Source: Huiozyma naganishii CBS 8797 (Eukaryota; Ascomycota; Saccharomycetes; Saccharomycetales; Saccharomycetaceae). From it: a stretch of 64,000 nt of DNA. The translations under genes and the position numbers were made by a program. This document shows positions 40,160 through 50,102 of this stretch, one piece after another. Each line of letters opens with the position of its first letter. Within the stretch, counting starts at the first letter, position 1. Under the pieces are notes generated by a model, which ran no database searches, was not told the origin of the DNA, and saw only the letters and a program-made list of their open reading frames with translations. The stretch lies in contig NC_035930.1 of assembly GCF_000348985.1 (NCBI RefSeq), positions 372,001 to 436,000 on the forward strand. Direction: 5' to 3'.

Positions 40160-42907
40160 ATGTCATTGCCACTACGACCCGGATTGGAAAATATCACGTC
40201 GTTGGACAGGGTGCTTGAAGATTTGCTAGTGCGGTTTATTATTAACTGCCCGCCAGAGGACCTCTCCAGTGTCGAGAGAGAACTGTTCCACTTCGAGGAG
40301 GCGTCATGGTTTTACACTGATTTTGTTAGGATAATGAATCCCAATTTACCCTCAATGAAGATTAAGTCTCTGTCACAATTGTTTATCAAGCTGTGCCCCC
40401 TGATTTGGAAGTGGGATATTAAGGCTGACGAGGCGTTGGTCAAGTTTTCCAAATATAAAAAGACTATCCCAGTAAGGGGTGCTGCGCTGTTCAATGCGGA
40501 TCTGAATAAAATGTTGCTTGTGAAGGGTACAGAATCGGACTCGTGGTCCTTCCCAAGAGGGAAGATTTCGAAAGATGAGGATGATGTGGATTGTTGCATT
40601 CGTGAAGTTGATGAAGAGATCGGATTCGATTTGACTACGTATATTGACGCAGATCAATTTGTTGAGAGGACAATCTCGGGGAAAAATTACAAAATATATA
40701 TCATCAAAGCTGTCCCTGAGGATTTCCCCTTTAAACCCAAAGTGAGAAATGAAATTGACAAGATTCAATGGTTTGATTTCAAGAAAGTTACCAAGATGGT
40801 CAACAAATCTCATGGTGGTAACCAGTACAAATTCTACCTTATCAATTCGATGATTAGATCCTTGTCTATCTGGGTCAGACAACAGAGACAAATAAAGAAC
40901 GACGACCAACTGAAACAGTTTGCTGAAGAACAATTGAAGTTGTTGCTCGGTATCAACAAAAAGGCCGAAATTGATCCGGGGAGAGACCTACTAAACATGT
41001 TGCATTCAGCAGTTCAATCGAACGGGAACACGGATCAAACTATAAATCCCTCTGAACAACAAAATACTAGTATTAAGGCGCCAGCAACAGCTAGCCCCCC
41101 AGACTCCGCAGAACAGAGTAACACGCCATTGTATAATAACACAGTGATCGGCCAATATCCAGCTGGCCAATATCCTCCAATATTTCCACAAGCACAACAG
41201 AGTACTATTAGGGCTATGGGGTTCCAACCTTTTGCGCCATTCCCATTCTCTAACGGGGTGCTTCCAACCGCGGTCCCACAAATGTTTATGATGAACCCAC
41301 CGATTGCACTACAACAACAAGCTAGTGTGAACAGCACTTTCCCTCCACCAAAATTAACTACAGTTCCTTCCACACCAAACGTCAGCTCACTTTCGAAACC
41401 ATCACTAGCTGTCTCCGGGCAAAATCAAAACTCAAAGGAATTGCTGAGTTTGTTGACTCAAAAGTCCAAACCTACCTCCGCTGAAAAAGAATCACAGAGA
41501 AATGACAGTGCTGACTTGAAGGATAAGCTATCCAATGACTCCAGGGTCTTACTAAGCATTCTTCATAGTAAAGCTACAGAACAAAATTATTCTACAGACA
41601 ATAGCCCTCAAGCAACTGCGCATTTCCCAGAAAAGAACTCACCACCGCAACACCAACCAGAACCATTGCTTGCTCCTCAACACACCAGCGAGCCAGTGTC
41701 AAACGACAATATTGATAATTACGAAGATTTCGAGGTTGGGTCCTCTGACGAGGAGGACGAGGTGGAAGAGGAACAGGTTGCAAAGGAGTCCCCCTCTTAT
41801 ACATCTGCCCTACCACAGTCTTCCCATTATACAACACCTGCTGATAATTACAGCAATTTCGAAGATTCTTCAGGGTCTAGTTCCGACTTTGAATCTGCCA
41901 CGGACGGTAATGGTGGAATGAGCGAGTCTGACATTGAAGAAGTCGAATTAGAAGCATTAAACCAAAACAACCTGAACGACCCCATCATCTCAAAGGATAT
42001 TTTAAAGGAAAATGCGTTTAAGAATGGGGAGGTTCCCCACAACGATCACATTAGCGAGAGTGTGAGATCTATCAATGGTAGCAAATTACATAGCACCAAT
42101 GTTTCTCCTCAACCAGCTGCGCCAACAAGCTTACCCAAACCAAAATTCAAGCTTCTGAAGCGCGGGGAGAAGTTGGATGACGTAATCAAGCCGAAGACGG
42201 CTTTCCCTGCATCACAGGACAATATAACCGTCGATGAGGAAGCGATCATTGATGAAGATAAAGTTGATACCACAAACAACGAACTATTGAATATGTTGAG
42301 GAGGCACTCAGAGAAGAAGGGGGAAGCACCCTCAGCATCACACCCAACAACGACATCTAACAACGAACTGCTAAACATAATCAAGGGTAACCACCCGGCC
42401 CCACAGTCCGAGAAAGATTCCGGACATACATTATTAGACATGCTGAAAAACCCTACAAAATCTGAAAGGCCTTCGACTGGTCAACAGTATTCACAGTCAT
42501 CTGAATCTGGGGAGCTTCTTTCGCTTTTGAAAGGTCCATCGAAGGATCGAGCACCATATCACACCAGCACCCCATTCCAATCAGTGAATGACACGACACG
42601 TCTCCCAACGGAAGGGTTATCCTCCTCCTTTGAATCGGTCGAAGCTTCAATTCCAGGTCAAGACCTCTTTGGGGTTTTGGGGAACAAACCCGCAGTACCC
42701 ACTGCTACTAGCATGGATGCCAGTGCAATTAATGGCATGACATCAAGATTTTCGAACAATTTGTCGTCCCGTGCATCTGTTCAATCTACCCAGTCGGGCG
42801 CTACTGACTTGTTGAACCTACTAAAGAAGCCCACTTCTCAGAGTTCTGCAGAGAAAACAGACAAGAGTGCGTCGAATGAGTTACTTAATATTTTACATGG
42901 GAAATAA
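40160..42907 (+). CDS. DCP2: Dcp2, catalytic subunit of the mRNA decapping enzyme
   Basis: 915 residues. The N-terminal regulatory domain (residues 1-100) binds Dcp1. The Nudix domain has the box [20 protein letters not shown] (about 134-153) with the catalytic glutamates. Box B follows ([25 protein letters not shown]). The long disordered tail contains ten leucine-rich LLxxL-type motifs at about residues 274, 425, 461, 706, 734, 757, 784, 833, 882 and 906; such helical motifs bind Edc3 and Pat1 and drive P-body assembly. The tail is Ser/Asn/Gln-rich with acidic patches ([12 protein letters not shown]). Role: removes the m7G cap in the cytoplasm. Order MLS1-DCP2-NCS2 is as in S. cerevisiae. 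Confidence 0.97.
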   Translation: MSLPLRPGLENITSLDRVLEDLLVRFIINCPPEDLSSVERELFHFEEASWFYTDFVRIMNPNLPSMKIKSLSQLFIKLCPLIWKWDIKADEALVKFSKYKKTIPVRGAALFNADLNKMLLVKGTESDSWSFPRGKISKDEDDVDCCIREVDEEIGFDLTTYIDADQFVERTISGKNYKIYIIKAVPEDFPFKPKVRNEIDKIQWFDFKKVTKMVNKSHGGNQYKFYLINSMIRSLSIWVRQQRQIKNDDQLKQFAEEQLKLLLGINKKAEIDPGRDLLNMLHSAVQSNGNTDQTINPSEQQNTSIKAPATASPPDSAEQSNTPLYNNTVIGQYPAGQYPPIFPQAQQSTIRAMGFQPFAPFPFSNGVLPTAVPQMFMMNPPIALQQQASVNSTFPPPKLTTVPSTPNVSSLSKPSLAVSGQNQNSKELLSLLTQKSKPTSAEKESQRNDSADLKDKLSNDSRVLLSILHSKATEQNYSTDNSPQATAHFPEKNSPPQHQPEPLLAPQHTSEPVSNDNIDNYEDFEVGSSDEEDEVEEEQVAKESPSYTSALPQSSHYTTPADNYSNFEDSSGSSSDFESATDGNGGMSESDIEEVELEALNQNNLNDPIISKDILKENAFKNGEVPHNDHISESVRSINGSKLHSTNVSPQPAAPTSLPKPKFKLLKRGEKLDDVIKPKTAFPASQDNITVDEEAIIDEDKVDTTNNELLNMLRRHSEKKGEAPSASHPTTTSNNELLNIIKGNHPAPQSEKDSGHTLLDMLKNPTKSERPSTGQQYSQSSESGELLSLLKGPSKDRAPYHTSTPFQSVNDTTRLPTEGLSSSFESVEASIPGQDLFGVLGNKPAVPTATSMDASAINGMTSRFSNNLSSRASVQSTQSGATDLLNLLKKPTSQSSAEKTDKSASNELLNILHGK

Positions 42908-43025
42908 TGATGTAATGAAAATTCAGTTATATATGTATACATGTATGATTTGTAATATCAAAACTTGTTGAATAAATAAGCGATCGAACAGTATTAGAGT
43001 TACATTTCTATTAAATACCCGGAAC

Positions 43026-44420
43026 TTACAGCTCATAATCAGCAAGAATACTCTGCAACTCCTCATCGTCATTTTTAGGCCATATAACGTTTTTCTGTTT
43101 TATACCGTTCAGACTAATAATACAACCGTAACATAACGGAGTCTCGTCTTTCTCTTTCCAAACTCTATTCCTCAGATCCAAATAATCCGTTGTCTCTTCG
43201 CCAACTTTTGAGTCTTTCCAAAGATCGTAGTTTTTTTGTTCCTCTTCAGTGGTAACGGGCTGCCCTTTAGTTACAGCAATCGATCTCAGCCAGCTCGAGG
43301 GATCGGTATAAATAACTTGATCGCAAAGTGTACATTTCTTTGGTGCATTACCATCTAACAGTCTTACTGGCGACTCTAATTTATCGCCAGTTCTTAGAAC
43401 CGTGGCCACAATATTCGAGTACTCGTTATCAAGATCCTCAAAATATTTACTGATCAATTCATTCATTGTCATGTTCCTCACAATCATGGAATTGACATTT
43501 TTTTTTGAATCCTCCTTAGATCCATGTTCGTCTAGAATCAATGTGCTATAAAGTTCACACTTCAAAAGGTATTGATCGAGCCCTGTAACTAAACAAAATG
43601 CATCTAGCTCGGCCTGCAGGATATCCTTCAATGGGTGTAGGTTCTTGAATTCATTATTAAAGTCCGCATCAAAGCACTCGTTATTCAGCAGTTGAGAGAC
43701 ATCTGCGCCCTTACCCTTTACAACAAGCCCCAATATCTCATCTGCCAGTTTTGTCATCGAATAGCCCCATATTATAACTTTGGCATCTTTTTGATATGCA
43801 AATTTCTTGATCATGCTTCTTTTAATGTACGTGGAAAACTCTTCTCTGGTGTTCCTGTTCGGACACAAATTCAAAAACCCGTCCAAGGTATAGTTGGATT
43901 CATTTGCGTCACTACACATCGCAATAAAATCCTCGTTATGCAAAACAATCTGTTTTAATTCTGAAGTTTCGAAAAACTGATTGACGTCTAGTAAATACAA
44001 TTCAACATCATCAAGGACGCCGTCACTGTATCTCTCGCTTTTTTTCAAAGATGACCACATCTTATTCCTTTCGGCCAATTCTGTAGCATTCTCCACAACA
44101 GCGAGTGCGTTTACTCTGAACCCAGTTTTCCCTCTGTGCTGCCTTTTTTGCTCTCTTAAAACTTGACAAATGACGTCAAGTGCAACAATCGACGAACTAT
44201 CAAAATCAAAAACCAACAATGCAAGCGTCTTAGAATCCTCCCCATTATTTGGCCCGTATGACACTTTAAAACAGTCACGGTAGTAGTCATCGCCCATCAT
44301 CCGTTTCCTTTGCTTCAAACTAACAAATTTGGTGAAACATTCGCTACAAAAAGGCTCCTTTCGCGACTCAACAGTCGCACGCTCTGATTTACACCTTGCA
44401 CACAGTTTCATCGCCGTCAT
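43026..44420 (-). CDS. NCS2: Ncs2, tRNA wobble-uridine thiolation protein (CTU2)
   Basis: 464 residues from the ATG at 44420; the ATG three codons later (MKLCARCKSERA) is equally possible and closer to the usual start. N-terminal CXXC (CARC) and CSECF are conserved, as is VESRKEPFCSECFTKFV. A middle section IIWGYSMTKLADEILGLVVKGKG matches the CTU2 core. C-terminal CTLC..CYGC pairs look like a zinc site. Role: with Ncs6 and the Urm1 system it adds the 2-thio group to U34 of tRNA-Lys, -Glu and -Gln. Place next to DCP2 matches YNL119W. TOM70, which follows NCS2 in S. cerevisiae, is absent. Confidence 0.92.
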   Translation of the reverse strand: MTAMKLCARCKSERATVESRKEPFCSECFTKFVSLKQRKRMMGDDYYRDCFKVSYGPNNGEDSKTLALLVFDFDSSSIVALDVICQVLREQKRQHRGKTGFRVNALAVVENATELAERNKMWSSLKKSERYSDGVLDDVELYLLDVNQFFETSELKQIVLHNEDFIAMCSDANESNYTLDGFLNLCPNRNTREEFSTYIKRSMIKKFAYQKDAKVIIWGYSMTKLADEILGLVVKGKGADVSQLLNNECFDADFNNEFKNLHPLKDILQAELDAFCLVTGLDQYLLKCELYSTLILDEHGSKEDSKKNVNSMIVRNMTMNELISKYFEDLDNEYSNIVATVLRTGDKLESPVRLLDGNAPKKCTLCDQVIYTDPSSWLRSIAVTKGQPVTTEEEQKNYDLWKDSKVGEETTDYLDLRNRVWKEKDETPLCYGCIISLNGIKQKNVIWPKNDDEELQSILADYEL

Positions 44421-44673
44421 GAGCACAGGATTAGAGCAGTAACCTCCCAACGATCAGCTACCGATGAGCTGCCAGTAGTTTAGTAATACAATTTTGAAAT
44501 ATTCGGAATTTTTCAAATTTTCCAATTATTCCATCAAATTAGGGCTTGTTAGGGTTCTGGATGAACTCTCCCTCGATTTCAACTTTCAATTTGTGAGGAC
44601 ACAGTCAAGAACTTGTAAGAGATGTTGATGGGTTTTGGATCGAGGGTACACTCGGTACCGGAATTGGCAAAAG
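44421..44673. promoter_or_regulatory. Divergent NCS2/MRP35 promoter with two TTAGGG-type sites
   Basis: TTAGGGCTTG (44539-44548) is directly followed by TTAGGGTTCT (44549-44558). The pair lies 119 bp from the NCS2 start and 116 bp from the MRP35 start. They match Tbf1-type sites and the motif arrayed between MLS1 and DCP2. Binding is inferred. Confidence 0.6.
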
Positions 44674-44952
44674 ATGTCGTTCCTATCAGCGCTTAGTCCC
44701 CTGTTTAAGAATGGTTTTGCTGCGTGGAAAATTCCCTCTGCTAGCATGATTGTAACACGGAGCTTGATGAAAACGCATAAAGGTGCTGCCAAAAGGTGGA
44801 GGAAGAATGCAAATGGTTTCAAAAGAGGCATATCCGGCAGAAAACATGGTAACTGCGGGTGGTCGCAACGAGGATTGAAGGCATTAACGGGGAGGACGGA
44901 GGCACATCAGAGTCAAATCAAACGATTGAAAAAGTTGTTGCCATATCATTAG
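44674..44952 (+). CDS. MRP35: Mitochondrial ribosomal protein bL35m
   Basis: 92 residues from the ATG at 44674 (MSFLSALSPLFKNGF); upstream in-frame sequence has no conserved start. The first ~30 residues lack acids and have basic and hydrophobic residues, fitting a mitochondrial presequence. The mature part is bL35-like: KTHKGAAKRWRKNANGFKRG, SGRKHGNCGWSQRGLKALTG, KRLKKLLPY. Role: large subunit of the mitoribosome. Matches YNL122C by place (upstream of NMA111, convergent). Shorter than the S. cerevisiae protein (about 115), mainly at the N-terminus. Confidence 0.9.
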   Translation: MSFLSALSPLFKNGFAAWKIPSASMIVTRSLMKTHKGAAKRWRKNANGFKRGISGRKHGNCGWSQRGLKALTGRTEAHQSQIKRLKKLLPYH

Positions 44953-45205
44953 TTAAGCTCTCTTCTTCTTGAGCTAGGCGTCTTTTCTTGCACATAGGGA
45001 ATAACATACTAAAAAAACGCTAGATAATATTATTCATTTGATAATTTATATATAAAAATGCACAAATAAACAAACAGATCTATCAAGTTGTATCAAAGAT
45101 AAAATATGGGGGAGCAACCAGAAAAAAAATCAAATGGATAGAGTTCTGGTCTTCGCCAAACACTCTGATTGTCTATGACTGAGAAGAGGTCGCCACTGCA
45201 GCTCA

Positions 45206-48118
45206 CTAATCAACACTTTTTGTATGGTTGTATTCACTTTCAATCCATTTCCTCGTCTCATGATCTCTTCTGAGTTCTGCCGTTGGGAAATAATGGTAGT
45301 TGGTTTTCAAAGATATGGCAAAGGGAACATTATCATATGTCATCAATCTTATTTTACAGTAGCTGTTGTCTGGGATCTCTTTGACAGTCTTTAGGAAAGC
45401 GTCCAAATCTGGAGTTTCGACTTCATTAACATGTGTAATGAAGTTGGTGGAAGAGATACCGTATTGAATGCCTGGCGACGATTCACCCCTGAAGACACAG
45501 TAAACACCCTTTGGCATATTAATCATGGCCTGACCAACTGCATGGTGTGGTTCTTGCAAAATGCAGCCAGCAAAGATAATGATTCTATCAGTCTCTTGGA
45601 CATTGACAGTCTTGATTCCCAAATCGACAATGGAACCGTCTCGAACAACTTTGAACTGTAGTAGCGGAGGTTCGCTGATTTCAGTGCAAGGTGCTGTAAC
45701 ACCATCCAGTTGGCCCATCTCCGTGACCAGGGTTTCATTAACGGAAAGAATAACATCACCAGGTTCAAGCTTTTCAGAATCTTCCGTACACGAGACTCTG
45801 GATACAGTCATAAACTGTAAACGATTGTCACTCTCATCCTCCATTCTTTCGATCCACTCATCTGGGACACCTCTAATTCTTGCGTTTAGAATGGAGATCG
45901 AACCAAACTCTGCATCCACAATGTTCACCTGTGGTCTATTGCCCGTCTTCATGATGTCCAGGACGTTTTTAATTGTGACGACATCTAAACCCATCAAGTA
46001 TATTTTTTCTTTGTTTTCTTGTCTTTCACCCAGGAATGATAACCACAACGCTCTCACCGTACCGTCAGAATCTGTCAGAATACCGGAGTTACACCTATTG
46101 CTCACATTACAATCGATCGATATTGCTTCTAAATTGGTGGCCCTGTATCTTGGTATCAAGTTACTTGGGATACTGATCGAAGAAATATCTGTAACAATAG
46201 TTTCAGACGTAACAATTCTATTATTTTGCGTTAGCCCAATGAACTGAAGTTTATCACCACGATTAACCTTCTTTTCGGAGAGCTTTGGGGTGACTGTATC
46301 TGCGAGCACCAAAGACGGATCGTATTTCACAATCGCGTAGTTCTGGGTTGGATGCAAAAATTCCACACTAGCTGGGATAACAACAGAGTCTGCAATGGTC
46401 ACAAAACAGTCTAGGCAGTCATGGGGCACAATTCTTCTCGATACAATAACGTAGCCATTGTCACTGTCGATAATCAAACCGGACGTCATCAAAGTCTCAG
46501 GAAGCAAAGAGTCTACTGGGATAGGTGAAACTGTGCTGACAATGCATAAAGAGTGGGAAAGTTGACGTAGGCTCTCATTTTCCGTTGGGATATCAATAAA
46601 CCTTGCTTTTTGTGGTTTCAAGGGCTCAGCGGGCAATGGCTCGCAAATGTTCCTATAATCCCACAAACCAGTAGTATCGTTTCTCTCGTATATCCTGAAC
46701 TCACTACACCAATGACGATCAATGTATATCGATGTTACCAATGGAGAGTGGTGGTCTGTCATGTGATGATACTTTATAGTCACACGCTTGCGATCTGGTA
46801 TTTCCTTCATCACATTGATAAAGGTATCTAAATCTGGGGTTTCCTTGTTATTAACTGCATCTATCACCCATCCCACCTTTTCCTTAGAATCAAAGTTAAA
46901 CGATCCCGTTGCACAACTCAAAAATACACCCTTCACTGGCAAAGCGTAACATCTTGCCATTTGATAGGACATATCGTTGAATGTTGCCCCACATACCTCA
47001 ACGTAACGATCTGGGGTGATGGAATGCAAATCCTGTATCTTAATAGTAACATTGATATCAACCCCGCTACGTTGAATGACAAGCTCAACAGTCTCATCAA
47101 CACTATTATCAAATATATCATCGACCTGAACAAATGATGATATTAATTGATCATTGAGTGATATCAAAATATCCCCTTCCTTGATCTGCGTATAGGCTGG
47201 ACCGTTCTTCAAAACAATTTCTGCTACCAACAGACCTATTTTGTCTGGGAACATTTGTCTCGCTGTTGCCTCGCTTTCAGAGGTTAACCCCAGCCTTCTA
47301 CATTCATCATAAGGTTTCAACAACCACTGTACTTGGATAGTACCTCTAGAGATCGGTTTACCTGCTTGAACGCACTGTAGTGCTCTTAAAATTCTATTCA
47401 ACGGTAAAAAGAAATCCGTCGAAGCTTCAGTAGAACCACCTGCTTGTAAAGCTGTCGCGTACCCATCTATAGTAACAACGGGCGAACCACTGGACCCACC
47501 AGACGCAGATGCTGCAGCCTGGATATATTCCGTGTTAAAATCGTTGTACGTCAACTCACCATAATCGGGTGCATTCCTATCTAATCTACTGATAAACCCA
47601 GAAAGAATACTCAACTTCTCACCGGCATCGTTACCGACAACTCTAATTTCGCATCCTACTTTAGCCAGATCTGGTTTCAACTCTAAAGCTTGTATATCGC
47701 TGTACTTTATCTGGTTTGGATCAAATTTTAAGAAACCAAAATCGTGAACTGGATCTCTATAAATCGGGATGACATCACACTCCTCGTGGTTGTCGAATAC
47801 CACGTAGCCAACGAACGGACCTGGGCCGACGACATGTCTATTGGTCAAGATAATGCCCAACTTTGCGTCCACAACGAACCCCGTCGCTTCAGATACTAGT
47901 GCCGGGTCGCAGTCAAACGGCGTGACTTGTGCAAAGTGGATCGATACAACAGACTTCACCACTTTCGAGATGGTATTTTGCCATCTTATGTAATTTTCTG
48001 ATTCCGCACAAATGTTTCCATTGCCATCTATAACAATGTCCTCAACATCGCTGTGAGGTCTCTTTGGGGAGAGTTCAGCCTCCGGCCTATCTGATAATAC
48101 TCTCTTCATAACCGTCAT
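45206..48118 (-). CDS. NMA111: Nma111, nuclear HtrA/Omi-type serine protease
   Basis: 970 residues. The N-terminus has a basic stretch (SPKRPHS) consistent with nuclear import. The first trypsin-like domain has the triad His95 (TNRHVVGPG), Asp125 (PVHDFGFLKF) and Ser near 209 (SGGSSGSPVV). PDZ-like segments follow, then a second degenerate protease half (VSRRIVPHDCLD, CNSGILTDSDG) and further PDZ-like regions. This doubled HtrA layout is typical of the fungal Nma111 family. Role: pro-apoptotic protease acting on Bir1, also heat tolerance and lipid homeostasis. The start at 48118 is the first ATG; another lies three codons later. It lies downstream of NAF1 on the same strand, as in S. cerevisiae (YNL123W-YNL124W). 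Confidence 0.97.
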   Translation of the reverse strand: MTVMKRVLSDRPEAELSPKRPHSDVEDIVIDGNGNICAESENYIRWQNTISKVVKSVVSIHFAQVTPFDCDPALVSEATGFVVDAKLGIILTNRHVVGPGPFVGYVVFDNHEECDVIPIYRDPVHDFGFLKFDPNQIKYSDIQALELKPDLAKVGCEIRVVGNDAGEKLSILSGFISRLDRNAPDYGELTYNDFNTEYIQAAASASGGSSGSPVVTIDGYATALQAGGSTEASTDFFLPLNRILRALQCVQAGKPISRGTIQVQWLLKPYDECRRLGLTSESEATARQMFPDKIGLLVAEIVLKNGPAYTQIKEGDILISLNDQLISSFVQVDDIFDNSVDETVELVIQRSGVDINVTIKIQDLHSITPDRYVEVCGATFNDMSYQMARCYALPVKGVFLSCATGSFNFDSKEKVGWVIDAVNNKETPDLDTFINVMKEIPDRKRVTIKYHHMTDHHSPLVTSIYIDRHWCSEFRIYERNDTTGLWDYRNICEPLPAEPLKPQKARFIDIPTENESLRQLSHSLCIVSTVSPIPVDSLLPETLMTSGLIIDSDNGYVIVSRRIVPHDCLDCFVTIADSVVIPASVEFLHPTQNYAIVKYDPSLVLADTVTPKLSEKKVNRGDKLQFIGLTQNNRIVTSETIVTDISSISIPSNLIPRYRATNLEAISIDCNVSNRCNSGILTDSDGTVRALWLSFLGERQENKEKIYLMGLDVVTIKNVLDIMKTGNRPQVNIVDAEFGSISILNARIRGVPDEWIERMEDESDNRLQFMTVSRVSCTEDSEKLEPGDVILSVNETLVTEMGQLDGVTAPCTEISEPPLLQFKVVRDGSIVDLGIKTVNVQETDRIIIFAGCILQEPHHAVGQAMINMPKGVYCVFRGESSPGIQYGISSTNFITHVNEVETPDLDAFLKTVKEIPDNSYCKIRLMTYDNVPFAISLKTNYHYFPTAELRRDHETRKWIESEYNHTKSVD

Positions 48119-48306
48119 GTTGCGCGCGTGGTTTGGTGGAATCGGGCTTGTGGGGAAAGAAGTTGCACTGTGCTTGAAGGTTATGCTACAAAGAGAATTA
48201 GTATTTAAAAATCTTGAAAATTTTTTGATCGCTATAAACGGGTCATCGCAGATCAGGATGCAACTAGACGGTGACTGATTGCACTTAGCTCTATATGAAT
48301 GTGTAT

Positions 48307-49794
48307 CTAGTATGGAATATCGCTATCACCATTTTGCTGTTGATTTTGCTGTTGTTGTTGCTGTTGGTTCAAAGTTGATGGGTACGGCTGCTGCCTCTGT
48401 TGATTTTGTTGCTGTTGCAGCAGTAATTGATGCAGTTGATAAATCTGAGCCATGTTCTGTTGCGGCGCTCCTGGGTTTGGAGATGATTGAGGCATCATCT
48501 GTGGATTAGTGCCGTTGTAATGCATATTTGGAAATTGTTGTTGCTGATGAGGTGGTGGAATGTACATGCCCTGTTGGTGCGGGTACGGCATCATCTGCGG
48601 TTGTAGTTGAAATGGAGGAGCTGGCGCCATACCATACTGCATATATGGTTGATGATGCTGTTGCTGCTGCTGTGGAATATATGGATATGATTGCGGCACT
48701 GGTGGTTGCGATGGAACAGGCAGTTGTGCTGGTCTTTCTTGAGTCACGAACTGCTCTTTTGCCTGCGGATTATGGTCTACCTTGCCACCCTCCCGAGAGT
48801 TTCTTGATCTATAATTGTTTTGAGGGTTCACCATATTTATTGGCGGCCTCATTTTCTTGTACTGTGGTGTCTGATTTCTGTTTGGTGCAGTATGGCGATC
48901 GTTGTCACCCGCGCTTGCGGCAGGTTTTCTCTTTTTCTTTTGATCCTTCTTGGCCTTCTTAGCTCTTGCCTCCATTTCATCATCCGAAAACTCTTGTTCA
49001 TCCTCGGGCAGCTCTTCGTCAAACCCGTTTGACGCATCCGTACCTTTCATCCGTTTCAATTCAAAAGTGTCCACCCAGTGTGCATCCGGGACGACAATAT
49101 ACGCCTTTTCCCCGATCTTTCCCCCCAAGGACTCCAATAACTCCTTCTTCTCTGCTGGAATTCTGACTCTGTAGTAGGGATTATGCAGTTGTCCAAACAC
49201 CTCAGTGAGTGATCCGATCACGTTCCTGTCTCCAAGACAAAGAATCGACCCCTCCTTAAGAACCCTCTTCTCACCAGAGAGGGCACCATGGATAATGATG
49301 TTAGAATCCAAAATGGATTTTATGGCACCAATTTCCAATATACTGGTATTTTCATCAATTTTATAGTTTTCTGGGATCTCCTCTACGGGTTCCTCAGCAA
49401 TTTCGTGTTTGGACCGAATGGGTGCAACACCGTCAGCTTCGTCCTCCTCCTCGTCCAGGGGAACATCTTCCTCCTCCGCGCCGTCTGCATCAGACCCAGT
49501 CCCAGACTCAGACCCAGAGTCCGATCCAGAACTACTGCTGTCAGAGTCTGCGGAAGAGGCAGCATCGACCGAGACCTCCGCAGCCTCCCCCTTCCCACTG
49601 ACAACCTCAGCACCCTCACGCGGCTGATCTGCTGGTGGCTCCTCCGCCCCACCCTCACCTGCTGGAACCTCACTGTTCACTGTACTCTGCGCTGCAGAGT
49701 CACCGTTACTACCGTCATCCGTCACAGGAGGCAGCCGCAGGTCCGCCTCTTCAACATTCTCTACACCTTGCAACGCCTTACTGAACAGATCCAT
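48307..49794 (-). CDS. NAF1: Naf1, H/ACA snoRNP assembly factor
   Basis: 495 residues from the ATG at 49794 (MDLFSKALQGVENV). An acidic, Ser/Asp/Glu-rich N-terminus (SDSDSSSSGSDSGSESGTGS) is followed by the Gar1-like core at about 140-250: ILEIGAIKSILDSNIIIHG, VLKEGSILCLGDRNVIGSLTEVFG and NPYYRVRI. A Lys-rich patch (KKAKKDQKKKRKP) comes next. The tail is Pro/Gln-rich with poly-Gln runs encoded by CAA/CAG repeats (about 48320-48430). Role: binds Cbf5 early in box H/ACA RNP biogenesis, later replaced by Gar1. PAC and RRPE-like motifs lie upstream. Confidence 0.95.
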   Translation of the reverse strand: MDLFSKALQGVENVEEADLRLPPVTDDGSNGDSAAQSTVNSEVPAGEGGAEEPPADQPREGAEVVSGKGEAAEVSVDAASSADSDSSSSGSDSGSESGTGSDADGAEEEDVPLDEEEDEADGVAPIRSKHEIAEEPVEEIPENYKIDENTSILEIGAIKSILDSNIIIHGALSGEKRVLKEGSILCLGDRNVIGSLTEVFGQLHNPYYRVRIPAEKKELLESLGGKIGEKAYIVVPDAHWVDTFELKRMKGTDASNGFDEELPEDEQEFSDDEMEARAKKAKKDQKKKRKPAASAGDNDRHTAPNRNQTPQYKKMRPPINMVNPQNNYRSRNSREGGKVDHNPQAKEQFVTQERPAQLPVPSQPPVPQSYPYIPQQQQQHHQPYMQYGMAPAPPFQLQPQMMPYPHQQGMYIPPPHQQQQFPNMHYNGTNPQMMPQSSPNPGAPQQNMAQIYQLHQLLLQQQQNQQRQQPYPSTLNQQQQQQQNQQQNGDSDIPY

Positions 49795-50102
49795 CACTGC
49801 TTACGTCCACTGCCCTTACAGAAACAGAAACCACCCAAAACAGCTACACATCTAGTAAGAGAGCACTACCTCATCGCTTAAAATTTTCCAAAATGCGATA
49901 TTTTTTCACTTTTTGTGGATCTCGAAGTGGAGGAAACTTAATGTCCGGATGCGGTAAAAGACGTCTTTCGCCTGGGGAAGCAGTTAACGCACTTATGCCA
50001 GCTCGAGGGTTCGTTTGGTGTTCGTTTGGTGTTCGTTTGGTGTTCGTTTGGTGTTCGTTTGGTGTTCTGCTTGGGGTGGAGGGTCCATGAACTAGATCCA
50101 CA
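49795..50102. promoter_or_regulatory. Divergent NAF1/ESBP6-1 promoter
   Basis: 308 bp. NAF1 side: PAC in reverse, CTCATCGC (49870-49877), and RRPE-like AAAATTTTCC (49880-49889), 76-95 bp from the NAF1 start. ESBP6 side: an 11-bp tandem repeat, described separately. No TATA box is obvious on the ESBP6 side. Confidence 0.65.
50009..50063 (+). repeat. Five exact copies of an 11-bp tandem repeat (GTTCGTTTGGT)
   Basis: The unit GTTCGTTTGGT begins at 50009, 50020, 50031, 50042 and 50053 without a mismatch; a degenerate sixth begins at 50064. It ends about 40 bp before the ATG of the first ESBP6-like gene, in its promoter or 5' leader. The unit length is near one DNA turn. Confidence 0.95.

Noticed and set aside
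50009..50063. CRISPR-like array
   Set aside because: The repeats are directly joined with no spacers, and the organism is a yeast; it is a minisatellite.
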